Assembly: GCF_027943945.1 (NCBI RefSeq)
Contig: NZ_AP027141.1
Location: 1,240,001 to 1,304,000, forward strand
Direction: 5' to 3'
From: Microbacterium terricola
GTDB lineage: Bacteria; Actinomycetota; Actinomycetes; Actinomycetales; Microbacteriaceae
Length of the DNA: 64,000 nt
Position numbers and translations under genes: made by a program
The notes under the pieces: model-generated
Told to the model about the DNA's origin: nothing
What the model saw: only the letters and a program-made list of their open reading frames with translations
The model's database searches: none
Shown: positions 58,885-64,000 of the stretch, piece after piece
How positions within the stretch are numbered: the stretch's first letter is position 1
Layout: every line of letters starts with the position of its first letter

Positions 58885-59157
58885 CGCGTTTCGTCACGTC
58901 GCTGCGCTCCTCGCTCAACGACCCGGGGTCTCCGGCGGCGTCTGCGGCCCGTTGAGCGAGCGGAGCGAGTCGAAACGGCGTGAGCCGCCTGCTCGGGAGG
59001 TGCGGCGCGTTTCGTCTCGTCGCTGCGCTCCTCGCTCAACGACCCGGGCGTCCGGCGCCGCCTGCGGCCCGTTGAGCGAGCGAAGCGAGACGAAACGGCG
59101 TGAGCCGCCTGCCCGGGGGTGCCGGGTCTCGTCGCTGCGCTCCTCGCTCAGCGACGG
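58885..59157. repeat. REP-like cluster B (five units, tandem 120-base arrangement)
   Basis: The 327-base stretch between the GIY-YIG gene and trpA has no gene. Units alternate in orientation: inverted 58886-58925, forward 58949-58978, inverted 59007-59046, forward 59069-59098, inverted 59126-59157. The inverted-plus-forward pair with its spacer is repeated with a 120-121-base period (58885-59005, 59006-59119), and a partial third copy follows. Cores read GTTGAGCGAGCGAAGCGAG or the complement CTGCGCTCCTCGCTCAAC. Confidence 0.88.
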
Positions 59158-59162
59158 AGAGC

Positions 59163-59948
59163 TCAGCGGGTAGTGCCGGCGGCCAGGGCGCGGGCGGTCA
59201 CGGCGAGGCCGTCCACGCCGCCGTCGCGGAGTGCGCGCACGAGCGCGGTGCCCACGATCGCACCGTCCGCGTAGTCGACGACCCCGCTCACCTGGTCGGC
59301 GGTCGAGATGCCGATGCCGACGCACGCGTGCTCGACGCCATGCTCGCGCAGGCGTCCGACGAGCGTGCGGGCCGCAGCATCCAGCTCAGCGCGCTCCCCC
59401 GTGATGCCCATCGTCGAGACGGTGTACACGAATCCGGTGGAGTGGCGGGCGATCAGCTCGAGCCGCTCGTCGGTGGAGGTCGGTGCCGCCAGGAAGATGC
59501 GGTCGAGACCCGTGCGCTCGCTCGCGGCGATCCACTCCGGAGCGGCCTCCGGCGTGATGTCGGGCGTGATGAGTCCCGCTCCCCCTGCCGCCAGCAGGTC
59601 GTCCGCGTAGCGGTCGACGCCGTACTGCAGCACCGGGTTCCAGTAGGTCATGACGACGACCGGAACGTCGACGCGGCTCGTGATCTCGCGGATGGCGGTG
59701 AAGATGTCGCGCAGCCGGAAGCCGCCGGCCAGCGCGGCCTGCGTGGCCTCCTGGATCACCGTGCCGTCCATCACCGGGTCGGAGTACGGCGGACCGAGCT
59801 CGAGGATGTCGGCGCCGTTCTCGGCCAGGGCGACCGCGGCGTCGATGCTCGTCTGCAGGTCGGGAAACCCGAGCGGCAGGTAGCCGATGAACGCCCCGCG
59901 ACCCTCGGCGCGGGCGGCCTCGATGGCCGCCGCGACCCGCGACGTCAC
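59163..59948 (-). CDS. trpA: Tryptophan synthase alpha subunit
   Basis: A 261-residue TIM barrel that cleaves indole-3-glycerol phosphate to indole. [19 protein letters not shown] holds the catalytic acid and the loop region, and [13 protein letters not shown] the phosphate-binding loop. Its start overlaps the trpB stop by four bases. Its stop is five bases from the last REP unit. Confidence 0.95.
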   Translation of the reverse strand: MTSRVAAAIEAARAEGRGAFIGYLPLGFPDLQTSIDAAVALAENGADILELGPPYSDPVMDGTVIQEATQAALAGGFRLRDIFTAIREITSRVDVPVVVMTYWNPVLQYGVDRYADDLLAAGGAGLITPDITPEAAPEWIAASERTGLDRIFLAAPTSTDERLELIARHSTGFVYTVSTMGITGERAELDAAARTLVGRLREHGVEHACVGIGISTADQVSGVVDYADGAIVGTALVRALRDGGVDGLAVTARALAAGTTR

Positions 59949-61204
59949 AGCTCCACCCCGTCGCCCTTGGCGGCCTCGTCAGGCGCAGGCTCCGCAACGG
60001 GCTCCGCGTCGGCGTCGTACAGCTCGAAGTAGCGGGCGGCGGTGTCCATGTCCTTGTCGCCGCGGCCGCTGAGGCACACGGCGAGCACGGCGTCGGGTCC
60101 GAGCTCGCGGCCGATCCGCAGGGCGCCGGCCAGCGCGTGCGCCGACTCGATCGCCGGGATGATCCCCTCGGTCGCGCTCAGCAGGCGCAGCGCCTGCATC
60201 GCCTCGTCATCGGTCGCGGGGATGTACTCGGCCCGGCCGATCGAGGCGAGCCAGGCGTGCTCCGGACCGACCCCTGGGTAGTCGAGGCCGGCCGAGATCG
60301 AGTGCGACTCGATGGTCTGGCCGTCCTCGTCCTGCAGCACGTAGGTCTTCGCGCCGTGCAGCACACCGGGGCGTCCGCGTTCGATCGAGGCGGCGTGACG
60401 GGGCGTGTCGACGCCGTCGCCCGCCGCCTCCACGCCGTACAGCTTCACGTCAGCGTCGTCGAGGAAGGCGTCGAACATGCCGATCGCGTTCGACCCGCCG
60501 CCGACGCACGCGAGCACGGCGTCGGGCAGACGACCGGTCTCGTCGAGCAGCTGCTGACGGGCCTCCTCGCCGATGACCTTCTGGAAGTCGCGCACCATCG
60601 CGGGGAACGGGTGCGGACCGGCCGCGGTGCCGAAGATGTAGTTCGTCGTCTCGACGCTGGCGACCCAGTCGCGGTAGGCGTCGTTGATCGCGTCCTTGAG
60701 CGTGCGGGAACCGGTCTTCACGGGCACGACCTCGGCGCCGAGCAGCCGCATCCGTGCGACGTTCAGCGCCTGGCGCTCGGTGTCGACCTCGCCCATGTAG
60801 ATGGTGCACTCGAAGCCGAACAGCGCGGCGGCGGTGGCCGTGGCGACGCCATGCTGGCCCGCCCCGGTCTCGGCGATCACGCGGGTCTTGCCCAGGCGCT
60901 TGGTGAGCAGCGCCTGTCCGAGCACGTTGTTGATCTTGTGCGAGCCGGTGTGGTTGAGGTCTTCGCGCTTGAGGAAGACCCGCGCTCCCCCGGCGTGTGC
61001 GGCGAACCGCGGCACCTCGGTGATGATCGACGGGCGCCCCGCGTAGGTGCGCAGCAGATGCTGGAACTCGGAGATGAACTCCGGGTCGGCGATCGCCTTC
61101 TCGTACACGTCGGTGAGCTCGTCGATGGCGGCGATCAGCGACTCGGGCATGTACCGGCCGCCGAACTCGCCGAAGAAGGGGCCGGACTCGTCGCGAAGGC
61201 TCAT
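59945..61204 (-). CDS. trpB: Tryptophan synthase beta subunit
   Basis: A 419-residue PLP enzyme joining indole and serine. The PLP Lys is in [18 protein letters not shown], the Glu in [19 protein letters not shown] and the phosphate loop is GGGSNAIG. The C-terminus has an extra polar tail of about 25 residues ([18 protein letters not shown]). It overlaps trpC and trpA by four bases each. Confidence 0.95.
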   Translation of the reverse strand: MSLRDESGPFFGEFGGRYMPESLIAAIDELTDVYEKAIADPEFISEFQHLLRTYAGRPSIITEVPRFAAHAGGARVFLKREDLNHTGSHKINNVLGQALLTKRLGKTRVIAETGAGQHGVATATAAALFGFECTIYMGEVDTERQALNVARMRLLGAEVVPVKTGSRTLKDAINDAYRDWVASVETTNYIFGTAAGPHPFPAMVRDFQKVIGEEARQQLLDETGRLPDAVLACVGGGSNAIGMFDAFLDDADVKLYGVEAAGDGVDTPRHAASIERGRPGVLHGAKTYVLQDEDGQTIESHSISAGLDYPGVGPEHAWLASIGRAEYIPATDDEAMQALRLLSATEGIIPAIESAHALAGALRIGRELGPDAVLAVCLSGRGDKDMDTAARYFELYDADAEPVAEPAPDEAAKGDGVEL

Positions 61205-62001
61205 GCGGACTCCCCCTCGGTAGGCGCGCCGGCGGCGAGGAAGGCGCCGAGCGTGGCGACGGGGTCGCCAGTGACGAGCGCCTCGCCGATCAGCACGACG
61301 TCTGCGCCCGCGGCGCGGTAATGCGCGACATCTGCAGGAGCGAGGACGGCCGATTCGGCGACCTTGATCGCGTCGGCGGGGATGCGGTCGGCCACCCGCC
61401 CGAACAGGTCGCGGTCGAGCTCGAAGGTGGACAGGTCGCGGGCGTTCACCCCGACCAGACGGGCGCCGATGTCAGCGGCACGCGACACCTCGTCGGCCGA
61501 GTGCGTCTCGACCAGCGGCGTCATCCCCAGTTCGAGCACCAGGGCGTGCAGCTCGGCGAGCAGCGGCTGCTCGAGGGCGGCCACGATCAGCAGCACCAGA
61601 TCGGCGCCGGAGGCCCGGGCTTCGAGCACCTGGTAGGGCGTGGCGATGAAGTCCTTGCGCAGCACCGGCAGCGACACGGCCGTCGTGACCGCCTCGAGGT
61701 CGGCGAGGCTGCCCTTGAACCGGCGGCCCTCGGTGAGGACCGAGATGGCGCTGGCGCCACCCTGCTCGTACAGGCTCGCCTGGTGCGCAGGATCGGGGAT
61801 GCTGGCCAGGTCGCCGCGCGAGGGGCTCGCGCGCTTGACCTCGGCGATGATCTTCACCCGGTCGGCCGGGGCGAGCGCGGCGAGGGCGTCACGGGCGGGC
61901 TGCCGGGAGAGCGCGGCGCGCTCGACCTCGGCGAGAGGACGCGTGACGGCGCGCTGCTGCGCATCCTCCACCGCGCCGGCCGTGAGGTCGGCGAGCACCA
62001 T
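61201..62001 (-). CDS. trpC: Indole-3-glycerol phosphate synthase
   Basis: A 266-residue TIM barrel performing the step before Trp[40 protein letters not shown] and [15 protein letters not shown] are signature segments. The ATG at 62001 shares one base with the stop of the HGxxPAAW gene, so it belongs to the same transcript. Confidence 0.95.
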   Translation of the reverse strand: MVLADLTAGAVEDAQQRAVTRPLAEVERAALSRQPARDALAALAPADRVKIIAEVKRASPSRGDLASIPDPAHQASLYEQGGASAISVLTEGRRFKGSLADLEAVTTAVSLPVLRKDFIATPYQVLEARASGADLVLLIVAALEQPLLAELHALVLELGMTPLVETHSADEVSRAADIGARLVGVNARDLSTFELDRDLFGRVADRIPADAIKVAESAVLAPADVAHYRAAGADVVLIGEALVTGDPVATLGAFLAAGAPTEGESA

Positions 62002-62234
62002 CAGTGCTCTTTCGACGCGTACTTCGGGCCGTTGGCGCCGTAGCCGGCCTTCGCCAGCGCCGCACCCGCGAGGAGCCCGATGACGAGCAGGCCGGCGGAG
62101 GCCCAGACGAGGACGGGAAGGTCGAGGAAGAAGAAGAGCGTGCCGAGGGCGACGGCGACCAGCATGATCACCACTGCGGTCCATGCCGCCGGGGAGTGAC
62201 CGTGGCCAGGGTCGCCGATGGGGTTGCTGCTCAT
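62001..62234 (-). CDS. HGxxPAAW family small membrane protein
   Basis: A 77-residue protein with HGHSPAAW (residues 12-19), two membrane helices and a short polar end. It is a regular member of actinobacterial trp operons, between the Trp-associated membrane protein and trpC, with unknown function. GGAGG precedes ATG 62234. Confidence 0.88.
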   Translation of the reverse strand: MSSNPIGDPGHGHSPAAWTAVVIMLVAVALGTLFFFLDLPVLVWASAGLLVIGLLAGAALAKAGYGANGPKYASKEH

Positions 62235-62265
62235 TTTCGTCCTCCGGGTTTGCGCGATCCTGGAA

Positions 62266-62271
62266 AGTCTA
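62266..62271 (-). promoter_or_regulatory. Possible -10 (TAGACT) for the distal trp genes
   Basis: TAGACT lies 31 bases upstream of the HGxxPAAW start. With the Ig-like gene inserted upstream, this would keep trpCBA expressed. No good -35 is visible. Confidence 0.4.
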
Positions 62272-62282
62272 GCGGGGCTCAC

Positions 62283-62299
62283 GCCGTGGGATCGTCGCC
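62283..62299 (+). repeat. Direct repeat, downstream copy, flanking the inserted gene
   Basis: GCCGTGGGATCGTCGCC is identical to 63427-63443. Weaker similarity continues for about 18 more bases towards the Ig-like gene. On the minus strand it still reads SRGGDDPTA and a stop, resembling the SRGDDPTAT end of the upstream gene. Confidence 0.75.
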
Positions 62300-62314
62300 T
62301 CCCCGCGATCGTCG

Positions 62315-63352
62315 TCACTCGAAATAGATGATTGAGGGATAGCTGTAGTTCTCACCGGCGGTGAAGTAGTGAGGGTCGGATTCCGCGACCGCGACGATCG
62401 ACCCGATGAGGACGGTCATCCGGAACTTCCAGTAGTAGCCGGAGGTGACGGTCGCGGAGAAGCACCCCTGCCAGTCCCGCTGCAGCTGTCCACCCTCGGT
62501 CCAGGTGGCCCCGTCTATCGACCTCAACGCGAGGATGTTGCTCGTGCCGTGGGAGTACTTGATCGTGTTCTGATCGAAGCATCCCGAAGCGGTCGCGGTG
62601 GCGGCGGGCGCCGCGCTCAGCACGGGATTCCAGACGTACTTCGCCCCTGCCTCGATGAGTCCGGGCGATCCATAGGCGTAACCCGACAGGTACCCCGAAC
62701 GGGAGACGTAGAGGTTGTAGTAGTACCCCGGAGTGACGTTCGTGAACGTGAACGTGCCGGCGGATCCGGTGACCACCCGCGCGACTTCGGTGTAGCCGCC
62801 GGTGGTGGTGAGGTACGCGAGTTGCACTGTGGCTGAGTTGAGCGGCTGTCCCGCGGTGTTCACGACGGTGCCGGTGATCGTCCCGGTGGCCTGCACGACG
62901 TTGCGGGCCGCCGAGGTCCGCGAGGTCCTGGTGTAGCCGGACTTGCGGCCGGTGACGGTGACGGTGATCTTCTTGCCGACATCTGCTGCGCGCGCCTTGT
63001 ACGTCTTGGACTTGGCGCCGGAGATCGCCTTGCCGTTGCGCTTCCATTGGTACGAGAAGGTGGGCGTGGGTCTCCACGTGCCGTGCACGGCGGTGAGAGT
63101 GTTCCCTGCTTTCGCACTGCCCTTGATCCTCGGGACAGGAGCGGCAGTGAATCGGAGCGTCGCCGCCTTCTTGGCCGCGCTGATCGTCGGCGTGGGTGAG
63201 GACGTGACCGCGCCGGCAGCATAGGCGGGCGCCGCGATCCCGAACCCCACGAACATGCTGAGCACGACGGCGAGTGCGATCCGGCGCGTCCACCGGAGGC
63301 CAAGCCCATTGCGTCGGTAAATGCCACGGGTTTCGGTCGCGACAGCACTCAT
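62315..63352 (-). CDS. Secreted Ig-like/carboxypeptidase-regulatory-like repeat protein
   Basis: A 345-residue exported protein. A signal peptide (about 1-45, ending AAPAYAAG) is followed by an actinobacterial Ig-like module (GTWRPTPTFSYQWKRNGKAISGAKSKTYKARAADVG) and a carboxypeptidase-regulatory-like region (TGTITGTVVNTAGQPLNSATVQLAYL), then an unassigned Tyr-rich C-terminus. There is no anchor. Its base composition looks less GC-rich than its neighbours. It interrupts the trp operon and is flanked by a 17-base direct repeat. GAGGGGG precedes the ATG and GATACT (63376-63381, minus) may be its own -10. Confidence 0.85.
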   Translation of the reverse strand: MSAVATETRGIYRRNGLGLRWTRRIALAVVLSMFVGFGIAAPAYAAGAVTSSPTPTISAAKKAATLRFTAAPVPRIKGSAKAGNTLTAVHGTWRPTPTFSYQWKRNGKAISGAKSKTYKARAADVGKKITVTVTGRKSGYTRTSRTSAARNVVQATGTITGTVVNTAGQPLNSATVQLAYLTTTGGYTEVARVVTGSAGTFTFTNVTPGYYYNLYVSRSGYLSGYAYGSPGLIEAGAKYVWNPVLSAAPAATATASGCFDQNTIKYSHGTSNILALRSIDGATWTEGGQLQRDWQGCFSATVTSGYYWKFRMTVLIGSIVAVAESDPHYFTAGENYSYPSIIYFE

Positions 63353-63419
63353 CGTCTACCCCCTCGCTCACGCACAGTATCTGCGCGTCAGCCGGGGCAC
63401 AACGGGGGCCGCTGCGCGC

Positions 63420-64000
63420 CTACGTGGCCGTGGGATCGTCGCCGCGCGACAGGTCGTCCCAGTCGTCGATGGCGTCGTGCGGGCGGGAACCCGATGCCGC
63501 AGCGGGTGCCTCGGCCGGTGCGTCGGTGCGGTAGCGCCGCCCGCCGCGCCGCCAGCGGTGTGCGGTGGCGACGATGAGGACTCCTGCGGCGACGAGCACC
63601 ACCCAGCCGACCAGCGTGACCGCTGGCCACGGGGTCGGGACGATGCCGGCGACGAGCTCGCCGACCGCGTCGGCCCCGGCGATGCCGGTCGCCTCGGTCA
63701 CGACGCTCGTCACGGCTCCGATCGGCTGCTGGAAGGCGACCTGCCACGTCAGCACCGCGAGCACCCCGCCGAGCACGACGGCGAGGGCGCCGAACACGTG
63801 CGCGAGCACCCGCCCGACGATCGACAGCGCGGCGCCGAGGGCGAGGACCGCCAGGCTCAGCGGTGCGAGCACGGGGATCGCCGAGGCGCCGGGCACGGTC
63901 AGCTCGTGCTGGGCGCCGTCGCTGAGGGTCACGGTCAGCCAGGTCTGCGTCGAGGAGATGACGCCCAGCGCCCCGACGGCGACGAGCGCGATCACGGCGA
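63420..64000 (-). CDS. Trp biosynthesis-associated membrane protein, 5' partial
   Basis: The visible 191 residues or more match the Trp-associated membrane protein family (TIGR02234 type): helices in IALVAVGALGVISSTQTWLTVTL, APLSLAVLALGAALSIVGR, ALAVVLGGVLAVLTWQ and WPAVTLVGWVVLVAAGVLIV, then a polar tail. The frame is open to the window edge, so the true start is probably outside. Its last codons carry the upstream copy of the 17-base direct repeat. It normally sits directly before the HGxxPAAW gene. Confidence 0.85.
   Translation of the reverse strand, partial: AVIALVAVGALGVISSTQTWLTVTLSDGAQHELTVPGASAIPVLAPLSLAVLALGAALSIVGRVLAHVFGALAVVLGGVLAVLTWQVAFQQPIGAVTSVVTEATGIAGADAVGELVAGIVPTPWPAVTLVGWVVLVAAGVLIVATAHRWRRGGRRYRTDAPAEAPAAASGSRPHDAIDDWDDLSRGDDPTAT
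63427..63443 (+). repeat. Direct repeat, upstream copy, flanking the inserted gene
   Basis: GCCGTGGGATCGTCGCC lies within the last codons of the Trp-associated membrane protein gene and is identical to 62283-62299. Confidence 0.75.

Noticed and set aside
58885..59119. CRISPR array suspected from regularly spaced repeats
   Set aside because: Only two full units, a 120-base period, alternating orientation and similar spacers; no cas genes. REP-type repeats explain it.
62001..63420. Trp attenuator, T-box or riboswitch before the trp genes
   Set aside because: I see no Trp-codon leader, T-box core or aptamer. The operon start is outside the window.

Overview
The window is a gene-dense, roughly 70% GC chromosomal segment from an actinobacterium. 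RbpA, the HelY-TatAC-PafBC block, an ANTAR response regulator, the HGxxPAAW protein and the Trp-associated membrane protein all point to Actinomycetota. Protein style and gene order suggest Microbacteriaceae, probably Microbacterium; the genus is inferred, not proven. There is no rRNA, CRISPR array, insertion sequence, integrase or phage gene. Both ends cut through genes: an E2 acyltransferase on the left and the Trp-associated membrane protein on the right.

Layout. (1) 1-7657: a branched-chain/leucine catabolic locus. The tail of a 2-oxoacid dehydrogenase E2 gene is followed by a TetR regulator divergent from an operon for acyl-CoA carboxylase beta and biotin-carrying alpha subunits, an acyl-CoA dehydrogenase, a MaoC-type hydratase and a CitE-type lyase. 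The order matches the M. tuberculosis Rv2495c-Rv2502c region. Two matching inverted repeats lie between regulator and operon. (2) 7677-16855: housekeeping and poorly characterised genes (DUF1801, histidine phosphatase, sirtuin, SpoU methyltransferase, SGNH hydrolase, helicase, ferritin-VIT1 fusion, tRNA-Leu(GAG), M20 peptidase, UppP). (3) 16860-28037: PAC2 protein, HAD phosphatase, TrmI, FKBP lipoprotein, PafB, PafC, TatA, TatC, HelY, Lnt and convergent RbpA. This is the usual neighbourhood of the Pup-proteasome genes, but those genes are not here. (4) 28162-43379: GDPD-SPFH-NfeD operon, SDR, S9 peptidase, HdeD-like protein, UvrA paralogue, AHSA1 protein, an autoregulated small XRE/membrane-protein operon, a sulfatase-modifying-factor fold protein, DHFR-like protein, a second SGNH hydrolase, MFS transporter, LLM oxidoreductase and phosphoribosyltransferase. 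(5) 43390-64000: DUF885, PolA, thioesterase, PdtaR-like ANTAR regulator, tRNA-Leu(CAA), two small membrane proteins, Pyk, GltD, GltB, Lgt, a GIY-YIG nuclease among palindromic repeats, then TrpA, TrpB, TrpC, an HGxxPAAW protein, a secreted Ig-like protein and the Trp-associated membrane protein. It resembles the Rv1609-Rv1629 order of M. tuberculosis.

How the parts work together. The leucine operon converts branched acyl-CoA esters to acetyl-CoA-type products. GltBD and Pyk supply glutamate and pyruvate, and TrpCBA ends tryptophan synthesis. Tat, Lgt and Lnt export and lipidate proteins such as the FKBP lipoprotein. PafBC would activate DNA-damage genes. Many genes appear to be transcribed without leaders: a TANNNT hexamer sits 6-7 bases before the start codon in at least 16 cases.

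Most unusual observations: a GIY-YIG nuclease gene bracketed by about eight REP-like palindromes, one of which supplies its stop codon (58444-59157); a secreted Ig-like gene inserted in the trp operon between two copies of the end of the upstream gene (62283-63443); and the missing Pup-proteasome block between trmI and the FKBP gene (19519/19529).
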